A stretch of DNA of 64,000 bases from Caballeronia humi. Lineage in GTDB: Bacteria; Pseudomonadota; Gammaproteobacteria; Burkholderiales; Burkholderiaceae. Below are positions 38,479 through 46,801 of this stretch, piece by piece; position 1 is the first letter of the stretch; each line of letters opens with the position of its first letter. The stretch is from positions 62,001-126,000 of the forward strand of contig NZ_FCNW02000006.1 of NCBI RefSeq assembly GCF_001544475.1, written 5' to 3'. Under the pieces are notes generated by a model. The model was not told the origin of the DNA and searched no databases. It was given only the letters and a program-made list of their open reading frames with translations. A program made the position numbers and the translations under genes.

Positions 38479-39903
38479 ATGCGACTCGATCGGAATTTTG
38501 CCAACGGCCGCTTTATCGAACCTGCGACCGACGAACTTATCGCCGTCCACAACCCTGCGACGGAAGCGCTCGTTGGTCACGTCTCGGGCGCATCGCCGGC
38601 CGAGGCGATCGCTGCCGTCGAAGCCGCCGCGCACGCGCAGGAAACTTGGCGCGCGTTGCCGTCCGCCCAGCGCGCCGTCCATCTACACAAACTCGCCGAC
38701 GCGCTCACTGAAGCCGCCCCCGCCATCGGCGCCGCGCTCGCGCTGGAGTCGGGCAAGAGCGTCGACGACGCCACCAACGAAGCGGTCTACGCCGGCCAGA
38801 TCACGCGCTATCACGCCGAGTGGGCGCGCCGTATCGAAGGCGAAGTGATTCCGAGCGATACGCCCGACGAAAACCTCCTGCTGTTCCGCGAGCCGATTGG
38901 TGTGGTCGCATGCCTGATCCCGTTCAACTACCCGGTCTACACGCTGATGCGCAAGGTCGCGCCCGCGCTGATCACCGGCAATACGGTCATCGTGCGTCCG
39001 AGCAACAACACACCGATGTCCGCGTTCGAGATCGCGAAGGCGGTCGAGCGTTCGGGTCTGCCAGCGGGCGTCGTAAACATCCTCGCGATGAGCCACGCGA
39101 CCGCCGAAGCGGTCTGCACGCATCCGGCAGTCGGCATGATCACGCTGACGGGTAGCGTCGGCGCGGGCCGCAAGGTGCTCGACTACTGCAAAACGAATAT
39201 CGCGAAGCCTTCGCTGGAACTCGGCGGCAAGACGCCCGCGATTATCGAGCCGGATGCCGATCTGGAAAAAGCCGCGCGCGATCTCGTCGCATCGAAGACG
39301 ACGCATTGCGGCCAGCTTTGCACGGCGATCGAGCGGGTCTACGTGCACGAGAGCGTGCGCGAGCGCTTCGTCGCCCTGCTCAAGCGCCACATGAGCGCCG
39401 TCGAAACCGGCGATCGCGGCGTGAATCCCGCGTGGATGGGGCCGCTCGTCAACGACGCCTCGCGCCAGTCGATCCACGCGATGGTGCAGCGTGCGCTCGC
39501 CGAGGGCGCGACGCTCGAAACCGGCGGCAAGCTGCCCGAAAGCCGCGGCTTCTTCTATCCGCCGACGCTTCTCACGAACTGTCGCCAGGATATGGAGATC
39601 ATCCGCGAGGAGACGTTCGGGCCGATCATGCCCGTCGTCGAATATCGGACGCTCGATGAAGCGCTCGCGATGGCGAACGATCACCAGTTCGGCCTCTCGT
39701 CGGTTCTTTACACCGAGAACTATCGCACCGCGATGAAGGTCGCCAACCGCATCGAGGCGGGCGAGCTTTACGTGAACCGCACGCCCGCCGATCCCTATCA
39801 GGGCTTTCACGCCGGCTGGAAACGCTCCGGCCTGGGCGGCGACGACGGCAAGCACGGCATGCTCGAATTCACGCAGACGCGGCTCGTCGTCATGAAGTAC
39901 TGA
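38479..39903 (+). CDS. Aldehyde dehydrogenase (lactaldehyde/glycolaldehyde-type)
   Basis: A 474-residue NAD(P)-dependent aldehyde dehydrogenase. Catalytic glutamate in LELGGKTPAIIEP and nucleophilic cysteine in HCGQLCTAIER; PFNYPVYTLMRKVAPALITG is the cofactor-side motif. It resembles AldA-type enzymes by length and by PADPYQGFHAGWKRSGLGGDDG near the C-terminus. First gene of a run with an MFS carrier, an enolase-superfamily enzyme and a GMC oxidoreductase, so it probably oxidises an aldehyde made by that oxidoreductase or by a downstream aldolase. AGGGAACC just before ATG supports this start over GTG 38431 and ATG 38443. Confidence 0.9.
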   Translation: MRLDRNFANGRFIEPATDELIAVHNPATEALVGHVSGASPAEAIAAVEAAAHAQETWRALPSAQRAVHLHKLADALTEAAPAIGAALALESGKSVDDATNEAVYAGQITRYHAEWARRIEGEVIPSDTPDENLLLFREPIGVVACLIPFNYPVYTLMRKVAPALITGNTVIVRPSNNTPMSAFEIAKAVERSGLPAGVVNILAMSHATAEAVCTHPAVGMITLTGSVGAGRKVLDYCKTNIAKPSLELGGKTPAIIEPDADLEKAARDLVASKTTHCGQLCTAIERVYVHESVRERFVALLKRHMSAVETGDRGVNPAWMGPLVNDASRQSIHAMVQRALAEGATLETGGKLPESRGFFYPPTLLTNCRQDMEIIREETFGPIMPVVEYRTLDEALAMANDHQFGLSSVLYTENYRTAMKVANRIEAGELYVNRTPADPYQGFHAGWKRSGLGGDDGKHGMLEFTQTRLVVMKY

Positions 39904-39995
39904 AGCGCCATCGGCGACGGTGCGGAGGCCGTCGCTTTTTCCAACATAAAAGCAAATCGAAGACGCACGCACGGCGTGCCGTCAGGAGACTCACT

Positions 39996-41324
39996 GTGTC
40001 ATCTCAACCCGCTCAATCGCCTGCCGGCCTCGCCCCGGAGACGGGCGCCGCCGTCGCGCAATCCGATAAAGCCGGCCGTTATCTGCAACTCGCGTTGCTC
40101 GTGCTGGCCGCCGGCGCCATCTATCCGATCCTGTATCTGCGGCAGGTCTATCAGCCGACGATGCTGGAAGTCTTCCACATCACCGATAGCCAGCTCGGCT
40201 ACCTCTATTCGTCGCTGGGCCTTATCTTCCTGCTGAGCTATCTGCCGAGCGGCTGGCTCGCCGATCGCATCGCGCCGCGCTTCCTGATCTGCTTTTCGCT
40301 GATTGCAACGGGCGCGCTCGGGCTCGTCTATGCGACCGCGCCGTCGTTTCCGATCCTCGTCATGATCTTCGCGGGATGGGGCCTGACCACCGGCCTCACG
40401 TTCTGGGCCGCCGTCATCAAGCGCGTGACGATGATCGCCGGCAGCGACGAACAGGGCCGCTTCTTCGGCTTCCTCGATGGCGGCCGCGGCCTGATCGAAG
40501 CGCTCCTCGCGACCGTCGCGATCACGCTCTTCGCCTGGATGACGCACACGCGCGGGGAGACGCCGGCAGCGGGCTTCCGGCTCGTGATCTACATGTACGC
40601 GTGCCTGTGCATCGGGCTCGGCGTGCTGCTCGCGCTCGTGCGCGATCCCCGGTCGGTGGCGCAGGTTGACCGAGTCGTGAAAAAGCGCAACAACGTGCTC
40701 ACCGATCTCAAGACGCTCGCGGCGATCCCCGAGTTGTGGTTGATTGCGGCGATCGTGTTCTGCGGCTACCAGGTGTTCTGGGCGACCTACAGCTTCTCGG
40801 CTTATCTGCACGAAGGCGGGATCGGCTTGTCGGTCGTGATGGCCGGCACGATCACGACGCTCAAGCTCTGGATGCGGCCGATCGGCGGCATCGGCGGGGG
40901 TTATCTCGGCGACCGTTTTTCGAAGGTCTCGGTACTCGTGATCGCGCTTTTTCTCGCGGCGCTGTCGCTCGTCGGGCTGATCGCCGCGCCGCGCATCGCG
41001 AGTCACGCGCTGCTCGTCGCGCTCGTGCTGTTCATCGGCATCCTGACGTACGCGATTCGCGGCCTCTACTGGTCGCTGCTCGATCGCTGCAACGTACCCG
41101 TCGAATCGACCGGCCTCGCGATCGGGCTGATCTCAGTGCTCGGCTATTCGCCCGACGTGTTTCTGCCGCTCATCAACGGCTATCTCACGGAGACGTTCCC
41201 GGGCGTCTTCGGCTATCAGCTCTACTTCGGCTACGTGGCCGCGGTGGCCGCGATCGGCGGCTGCGCAGGCCTCGTGCTGCGAAACCGGCTCAACAGGATC
41301 AACAGGGAGGAAGTGCGCAAATGA
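39996..41324 (+). CDS. MFS transporter, probably for an organic or sugar acid
   Basis: A 442-residue carrier with 12 predicted helices, of the sugar-phosphate/anion-cation symporter style: LRQVYQPTMLEVFHITDSQLGYLYSS, then LPSGWLADRIAPRF in the helix 2-3 loop. The start is a GTG with AGGAG 9 bases upstream. Its stop overlaps the ATG of the next gene (ATGA), so transport and the following enolase-superfamily enzyme are co-translated, which suggests it imports that enzyme's substrate. The actual substrate is unknown. Confidence 0.9.
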   Translation: MSSQPAQSPAGLAPETGAAVAQSDKAGRYLQLALLVLAAGAIYPILYLRQVYQPTMLEVFHITDSQLGYLYSSLGLIFLLSYLPSGWLADRIAPRFLICFSLIATGALGLVYATAPSFPILVMIFAGWGLTTGLTFWAAVIKRVTMIAGSDEQGRFFGFLDGGRGLIEALLATVAITLFAWMTHTRGETPAAGFRLVIYMYACLCIGLGVLLALVRDPRSVAQVDRVVKKRNNVLTDLKTLAAIPELWLIAAIVFCGYQVFWATYSFSAYLHEGGIGLSVVMAGTITTLKLWMRPIGGIGGGYLGDRFSKVSVLVIALFLAALSLVGLIAAPRIASHALLVALVLFIGILTYAIRGLYWSLLDRCNVPVESTGLAIGLISVLGYSPDVFLPLINGYLTETFPGVFGYQLYFGYVAAVAAIGGCAGLVLRNRLNRINREEVRK

Positions 41325-42538
41325 AAATCGTCTCGATGGAATCGCATATCGTCGCCGTGCCGCCGCCGCATATCGGCGGGATGTACTGGATCTTCGTTAC
41401 GCTGCGGACCGATTGCGGGATCGAAGGCGTCGGCGAAATCTACTCGGCGACGTTCCACCCGAGCGCGATGACGCACATCATCGACGATGTCTTCGGCCGC
41501 TATCTGCTGGAGCACGATCCGCATCACGTCGAACGCTTCTGGCGCGAAGCGTATTCGAGCGGCTTCACGCAACGCCCCGATCTCACGATGATGGGCGTCG
41601 TCAGCGGTCTCGAAATGGCGTGCTGGGACATCATCGGCAAGGCGGCGGGCAAGCCGGTCTACGAGTTACTGGGCGGCCGCGTGCATGAACGGCTGCGCTC
41701 GTACACGTACCTCTATCCGAAGAATCGCGACGGCGAATACGACTACGACGATCCCGATCTCGCCGCCGAATGCGCGGCGCAGAACGTCGCGCGCGGGTTC
41801 ACGGCGGTGAAGTTCGATCCGGCGGGGCCTTACACGGCGTACTCGGGACATCAACTCTCGATGGAAGTGCTCGACCGCTGCGAGACGTTCTGCCGAAGAG
41901 TCCGCGAGGCGGTCGGCAGCAAGGCCGATCTGCTGTTCGGCACGCATGGGCAGATGGTGCCTTCGTCCGCGATCCGGCTCGCCAAGCGTCTCGAAAAATA
42001 CGATCCGCTCTGGTTCGAAGAGCCGGTGCCGCCGGGTCAGGAAGGCGCGATGGCTCAAGTTGCCGCGCACACGAGCATTCCGATCGCGGCAGGCGAGCGG
42101 CTCACCACCAAGTACGAGTTCTTCAAGCTGCTCGAAGCGCGCGGGGCGTCGATCTTGCAATTGAATGTGGCGCGCGTGGGCGGGCTGCTCGAAGCGAAGA
42201 AAGTCGCGAGTCTCGCCGAGGTGTATTACGCGCAGATCGCGCCGCATCTTTATAACGGACCGGTCGGCGCGGCGGCGAGCATCCAGCTCGCGACGTGCAC
42301 GCCGAATTTCCTGATTCAGGAAAGCATCGGCACGTGGGACGGTTTTCACGCGCAGGTGCTGAAGAGCCCGATCCGCTGGGAGGACGGCTACATCATTCCG
42401 TCGCGCGAGCCGGGTCTCGGCGTCGAGCTGAACATGGACGTCGTGCGCGCGCATACGCCCTACACCGGCGAGCGGCTGCATCTGCAGATGGCCGCGAGGC
42501 CCGTCGACGTCAAGGACCTCGCCCCGGCGAAGGGATGA
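41321..42538 (+). CDS. Mandelate racemase / muconate lactonizing enzyme family protein (enolase superfamily)
   Basis: A 405-residue enzyme with the N-terminal capping domain (MKIVSMESHIVAVPPPHIGG) and a modified TIM barrel. Barrel motifs: GFTAVKFDPAGPY, WFEEPVPP and IPIAAGERLTTKYEF, with a late histidine in APHLYNGP. The last two are the expected metal-ligand glutamates. At the first ligand position, where galactonate-type members have an aspartate before the FHG-like motif, this protein has FGTHGQM. It resembles the sugar-acid dehydratase branch, but substrate and reaction are not known. Operon with the MFS carrier and GMC oxidoreductase. Confidence 0.88.
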   Translation: MKIVSMESHIVAVPPPHIGGMYWIFVTLRTDCGIEGVGEIYSATFHPSAMTHIIDDVFGRYLLEHDPHHVERFWREAYSSGFTQRPDLTMMGVVSGLEMACWDIIGKAAGKPVYELLGGRVHERLRSYTYLYPKNRDGEYDYDDPDLAAECAAQNVARGFTAVKFDPAGPYTAYSGHQLSMEVLDRCETFCRRVREAVGSKADLLFGTHGQMVPSSAIRLAKRLEKYDPLWFEEPVPPGQEGAMAQVAAHTSIPIAAGERLTTKYEFFKLLEARGASILQLNVARVGGLLEAKKVASLAEVYYAQIAPHLYNGPVGAAASIQLATCTPNFLIQESIGTWDGFHAQVLKSPIRWEDGYIIPSREPGLGVELNMDVVRAHTPYTGERLHLQMAARPVDVKDLAPAKG

Positions 42539-42560
42539 CAGATAAAGGGTGGCAGATAGC

Positions 42561-44216
42561 ATGAACTATGACTACATCATCGTCGGGGCGGGTTCGGCGG
42601 GTTGCATCCTGGCGAATCGTCTCTCGGCGTCCGGCGAGCATTCGGTCTTGCTGCTCGAAGCCGGCGGTCGCGACGACTCGTTCTGGTTTCGCATTCCGGT
42701 CGGTTTCACGAAGACGTACTACAACGAAACCTACAACTGGATGTACTACAGCGAGCCGGAAGCCGAACTCGGCAACCGGTCGCTGTATTGTCCGCGCGGC
42801 AAGGTGCAGGGCGGCTCGGGATCGATCAACGCGATGATCTACGTGCGCGGCCAGCCGCGCGATTTCGACGACTGGGCGCAAGCCGGCAACCGCGGCTGGG
42901 CATTCCGCGACGTGCTGCCGTACTTCCGGCGACTGGAAACGCACCCGCTCGGCGATACGCAGTACCACGGCGCCAGCGGCCCGATCAGCATCTCGCCGAT
43001 GAAGGACGCCGCGCATCCGATCTGCCACGTCTTCCTGAAGGGCTGCGCGCAGGCGGGCTACAAGCGCACCGACGACTTCAACGGTGCGCAGTTCGAAGGC
43101 GCCGGCATCTACGACGTGAACACGCGCAACGGTCAGCGGTCGTCGAGCAGCTTCGAGTTTCTGCATCCGGCGATGTCGCGCGCGAACCTGCACGTCGAGC
43201 ACAACGTCCTCGCGAGCCGCGTGCTGTTCGACGCGAACAAGCGTGCGACCGGCGTGGCGGTGACGCAGGACGGGCGCGCGCGGGAATTCATGGCGACGCG
43301 CGAGGTGATTCTGTCGGCGGGTGCCGTCGATACCCCGAAGCTCCTGCAACTCTCCGGCGTCGGCGACAAGGCGCTGCTCGCGAAGCACGGGATCGCGCTG
43401 GTCCATGAGTCGCCGGCGGTCGGGCGGAACCTGCAGGATCACCTGTGCGTGAGCTTCTACTACCGGTCGAGCGTGAAGACGCTCAACGACGAAATGCGTC
43501 CGCTCCTCGGCAAGCTCAAGCTCGGCTTGCAGTATCTCTTCACGCGCCGTGGACCGCTCGCGATGAGCGTCAATCAGTCGGGCGGTTTTTTCAAGGGCAA
43601 TGCGGACGAGACGCTGCCGAACCTGCAGCTCTACTTCAATCCGCTGTCGTACCGGATTCCGAAGAGCAGCAAGGCGAGCCTCCAACCCGAGCCGTATTCG
43701 GGCTTCCTTCTGGCGTTCAATCCGTGCCGCCCGACGAGCCGCGGGTCGATCGAAATCGCGTCGAATCAGGTGGAGGATGCCGCGAAAATCCGCATCAACG
43801 CGCTGACGACCGAGAAGGACATCGACGAGGTGATCCAGGGTTGCGAGCTGGTGCGCAAGGTGATGGCTTCGCCGGCATTGGCCGACATCACGATCGAAGA
43901 GGTAACGCCCGGGCCGCAGGTGCGGTCGCGTGAAGCCTTTCTGCAGTATTTCCGCGAGCAGTCGGGCTCGATCTACCACCTCTGCGGATCGTGCGCGATG
44001 GGGCCGGACCCGCGCTCGTCGGTCGTCGATGAACGTCTGCGCGTGCATGGTATCGACGGCTTGCGGATCGTCGATGCGTCGATCTTTCCGAACATCACGT
44101 CCGGCAACATCAACGCGCCGACGATGATGGTCGCGGAGAAGGGCGCGGAGATGATCATCGAGGATGCGCGCGCGGCGAGCGTCGAACCGGTGATGCGGAT
44201 GCCCGCCGCAGCCTGA
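42561..44216 (+). CDS. GMC-family FAD-dependent oxidoreductase (choline-dehydrogenase-like)
   Basis: A 551-residue flavoprotein. The FAD-binding Rossmann motif is at the very start (YDYIIVGAGSAGCILANRLS), GMC signature 1 is around GKVQGGSGSINAMIYVRG and signature 2 is GAVDTPKLLQLSGVG. The C-terminal catalytic region SIYHLCGSCAMG and FPNITSGNINAPTMMVAEK contains the active-site His and Asn. It should oxidise an alcohol to an aldehyde, a natural feed for the aldehyde dehydrogenase of the same operon. AAGGGTGG precedes the ATG at 42561 at a suitable distance; an in-frame GTG at 42549 lies within that site. Confidence 0.92.
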   Translation: MNYDYIIVGAGSAGCILANRLSASGEHSVLLLEAGGRDDSFWFRIPVGFTKTYYNETYNWMYYSEPEAELGNRSLYCPRGKVQGGSGSINAMIYVRGQPRDFDDWAQAGNRGWAFRDVLPYFRRLETHPLGDTQYHGASGPISISPMKDAAHPICHVFLKGCAQAGYKRTDDFNGAQFEGAGIYDVNTRNGQRSSSSFEFLHPAMSRANLHVEHNVLASRVLFDANKRATGVAVTQDGRAREFMATREVILSAGAVDTPKLLQLSGVGDKALLAKHGIALVHESPAVGRNLQDHLCVSFYYRSSVKTLNDEMRPLLGKLKLGLQYLFTRRGPLAMSVNQSGGFFKGNADETLPNLQLYFNPLSYRIPKSSKASLQPEPYSGFLLAFNPCRPTSRGSIEIASNQVEDAAKIRINALTTEKDIDEVIQGCELVRKVMASPALADITIEEVTPGPQVRSREAFLQYFREQSGSIYHLCGSCAMGPDPRSSVVDERLRVHGIDGLRIVDASIFPNITSGNINAPTMMVAEKGAEMIIEDARAASVEPVMRMPAAA

Positions 44217-44224
44217 GGCGGTTG

Positions 44225-45166
44225 CTACAGGCCGTCGGTCAGCGGCGTCGCAGTCGACATCGACGAGTCCAGCGCCCGCTCCGACAGCCAGATTTCCTGC
44301 TTCAGCCAGTCGCGAAAGACGGCGACCTGCGGCAGATCGTCCTGTTCGACGCGCGTGACGAGCCAGTACGACTGGTGGCCATCCACATGCACGTTGAGCA
44401 CCTGCACGAGCTTTCCTTCGGCGAGTTCGCGCGTGATCATGTGCCGATCGGCGATGGTCACGCCGAGCCCGTCGATCGCGGCGCGGATCGCGTGATCCAG
44501 CAGGTCGAATTCGTAGCCGCCGCCGGTATCGACGTTTTCGATGCCGGCCGCCTTCAGCCAGTGCTGCCAGGTGAGATAGCGCTGATCGTCGCCCGCGAGC
44601 ACGTGCAGCAGCGTGAACTGGTTCAGGTCGATCGTCGCGCTGCCCGCCTGCCGTGCAAGCAGCGCGGGCGCGCAGACGGCGATGTGCTGCTCCTGCATGA
44701 GCAGCAGATTGTCGAAGCCTTCCCACTCGCCGTTGCCGAAGCGGATCGCGCAGTCGAGCGCGCCGGATTCGGCGAGGTTGTCGTCGAGGCGGGTCCAGAG
44801 GCTCAGTTCGAGTTGCGGCTGCGCAGCGCGAAGACGGCCGAGACGCGGCATCAGCCAGCGGCTCGTGAAGGTAGGCGGCGCGTTCAGGCGCAAGCGGTTC
44901 AGGTGCGTTTTTTCCTGGATGCTGCGCACGGTGAGCTCGATCCTGTCGAACGATTGCTGGAGCGCGCGCAGCAGCAGGCGCCCGGAGGGGGAAAGTTCGA
45001 GGTGATGATGCTGGCGCTGCAAAAGCGCCTCGCCGAGCTGGATTTCAAGCTGCCGGACCTGCCGGCTGACGGCACTTTGCGTGACGTTCAGCAGCTCGGC
45101 GGCGCGCGTGAAGCTGCCGGTGCGGCCGGCCACTTCGAAGGCTTTCAGCGCGTTGAGCGCGGGCAT
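44225..45166 (-). CDS. LysR-family regulator (GcvA-like)
   Basis: A 313-residue LysR protein with helix-turn-helix ALNALKAFEVAGRTGSFTRAAELLNVTQSAVSRQVRQLE at the N-terminus and the GcvA-type effector domain (PPTFTSRWLMPRLGRLRAAQPQLEL). It converges with the GMC gene, 8 bases apart, and is the only regulator beside the catabolic run 38479-44216, so it may control it. A TTG four codons upstream is possible, but MPALNALKAFE is the normal start of the family. Confidence 0.92.
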   Translation of the reverse strand: MPALNALKAFEVAGRTGSFTRAAELLNVTQSAVSRQVRQLEIQLGEALLQRQHHHLELSPSGRLLLRALQQSFDRIELTVRSIQEKTHLNRLRLNAPPTFTSRWLMPRLGRLRAAQPQLELSLWTRLDDNLAESGALDCAIRFGNGEWEGFDNLLLMQEQHIAVCAPALLARQAGSATIDLNQFTLLHVLAGDDQRYLTWQHWLKAAGIENVDTGGGYEFDLLDHAIRAAIDGLGVTIADRHMITRELAEGKLVQVLNVHVDGHQSYWLVTRVEQDDLPQVAVFRDWLKQEIWLSERALDSSMSTATPLTDGL

Positions 45167-45364
45167 TTTGCGTTTCAAGGGCGTCTCGGAGAAGCGCGTC
45201 GGGGAGACGGTGATTTTACGTCTGCAATGACGCAGGATTTGCGATGACTTCCTCCGCCGTCCGAATCGCGCGTCGAATCGTCAAATAACGCAACGATTGC
45301 ATCGGACGACGCCGCGCAAGACCTTAGTGTTTCGACCGATTCCAACCTCAGCCGACACTCAGTC

Positions 45365-45619
45365 ATGAAAAAGCCCGCCCCTGCGAAAGCCCGCAGCGAG
45401 GAGGCGTTGCGCATCGTCCCGGGGCATCTGAAGGTGCTGTCGGACCACGCGCTCTGTCTGATGCGCATCGGCATGCGCTACGTTTTCTGCACCCGCTCGT
45501 ACGTGGATTTGAGGCCCCGGCGGCCAGGACGCGGTCAACCTTCGCCGTTCGGTCTAAGCGGCAACCAAATCTCCGTAACCAGCTCCGTCGGCGGCGTCTC
45601 GCGCGGGTCATTGAGATAA
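45365..45619 (+). pseudogene. Possible remnant of a TPR-containing gene
   Basis: The first ~40 residues of this short frame (ARSEEALRIVPGHLKVLSDHALCLMRIG) read like one tetratricopeptide repeat. After that the frame runs into non-repeat, arginine-rich sequence and then into the 3' end of the opposite-strand AraC gene. This suggests a decayed fragment, not a live gene. It occupies most of the 45167-45534 gap, in which I see nothing else. Confidence 0.3.
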
Positions 45620-46419
45620 ACCTCGTGAACCGGCGTCTCACCCGTTTCGCGGCCCGACTGCGGCAGCCACTCCCCATACAGCCACCGATAAGCGAAGCAA
45701 AGCTGCGCATACGGTCCAACATGCGTCAGCACTGCAAACTCGCCCCGCGCGATATCGACGCGCTCAACCGGCGCCGCGAACTCCACCCCGTCCGGCCGCG
45801 CGATCTCGATGCACGCCTGCGATTGCAACTCGCTCTCGGGCGTGGCGTCGGGGTCGTCGAAATAGATGCCGAGCCAGCGCGCTTCCTTTTCCAGCAGATC
45901 ACGCGACCCGAGCCAGCGGGCGACCGTCTCGAATGCCTGCCCGATATTCATGTACGGACCTGTGTGATCGACGGCTGCAACGGTGAACGCTTCGTGCGTG
46001 CGAATGTCGACGGGATGCATGGAATCACCTCTCTCAAGTGTCGAGTCGGACGGCAGCGGACGCCATTGCGCCGCCCCGCCGACGTTTCGAAATTGCGCCG
46101 GCGGCATGCGATAGCTCGCCTGAAACGCGCGCGAAAACGCCTGCACGCTGCTATAACCCGCGCGTTGGGCGATGGAATCGATCGGCATCGAGCCGCGCAC
46201 GAGTTCATTCGCCGCGCGATGAAGCCGCAATCGCCGCACGGTCGCGGCCGCCGTCTCGCCATAAAACGCGTGATAGATCCGGTGCCAGTGATACGGCGAG
46301 ACACACGCGATATCCGCGAGCCGGTTGAGATCGAGATCGTCGTCGAGATGATCGTGGATGTAGTCGATCACACGGCTCAGGCGCGTTTCGTACAATCGTT
46401 GTTTCGAAGTGTCGGACAT
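45535..46419 (-). CDS. AraC-family regulator with GyrI-like effector domain
   Basis: A 294-residue protein of the Rob/SoxS-plus-GyrI arrangement. Two AraC helix-turn-helix motifs are in the first ~110 residues (LNRLADIACVSPYHWHRIYHAFYGE and IAQRAGYSSVQAFSRAFQASYRMPPAQFR). A GyrI-like small-molecule-binding domain fills residues ~135-290. Such proteins respond to hydrophobic cationic drugs or similar ligands. Its target is unknown; it diverges from the zinc-ribbon/dbpA pair across 173 bases. Confidence 0.92.
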   Translation of the reverse strand: MSDTSKQRLYETRLSRVIDYIHDHLDDDLDLNRLADIACVSPYHWHRIYHAFYGETAAATVRRLRLHRAANELVRGSMPIDSIAQRAGYSSVQAFSRAFQASYRMPPAQFRNVGGAAQWRPLPSDSTLERGDSMHPVDIRTHEAFTVAAVDHTGPYMNIGQAFETVARWLGSRDLLEKEARWLGIYFDDPDATPESELQSQACIEIARPDGVEFAAPVERVDIARGEFAVLTHVGPYAQLCFAYRWLYGEWLPQSGRETGETPVHEVYLNDPRETPPTELVTEIWLPLRPNGEG

Positions 46420-46592
46420 CGTCGGCCCCGGTTCGAATGCGTTGAAACAACGTTAGCACGCACGCGTTTAGCAAATCTTGCTGACTTGCCAAAATCGGCG
46501 GCACCGCCCCACACGCGTACACTTCGGCATCACACCCGCAAACACAGCGCGCCGGCCCTGCCGCCCGCGCGCATCGAATACCCGAAAACATC

Positions 46593-46787
46593 ATGTTTAC
46601 CTGTCGAAACCAGCCCTGCGGCGCGCAGTGGGAACTCTCCGACGTCGTCATCAAGAACGAGGGCCAGGGCCTGCTCTTCCGCTGCCCGATGTGCGGCGCG
46701 CGCAACAAGGTGATCCGCCATGACGCCCCCGATGGCACCGTCACCTACGAGCAAGACAACTCGATCCCGCCGAAGAGCGCCCAATAA
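46593..46787 (+). CDS. Small zinc-ribbon protein
   Basis: A 64-residue protein with two Cys pairs (CRNQPC and CPMCGARNKV) forming a zinc-ribbon-like site, and an acidic C-terminal half. Possibly a nucleic-acid or protein-binding accessory. It ends 14 bases before dbpA and is probably co-transcribed. No known function. Confidence 0.8.
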   Translation: MFTCRNQPCGAQWELSDVVIKNEGQGLLFRCPMCGARNKVIRHDAPDGTVTYEQDNSIPPKSAQ

Positions 46788-46801
46788 GCGCCAATCACGC
46801 C

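Noticed and set aside
42510..44726. 738-codon minus-strand frame over the GMC gene
   Set aside because: Shadow frame with the same low-complexity Arg/His composition; the GMC and LysR genes explain the region.
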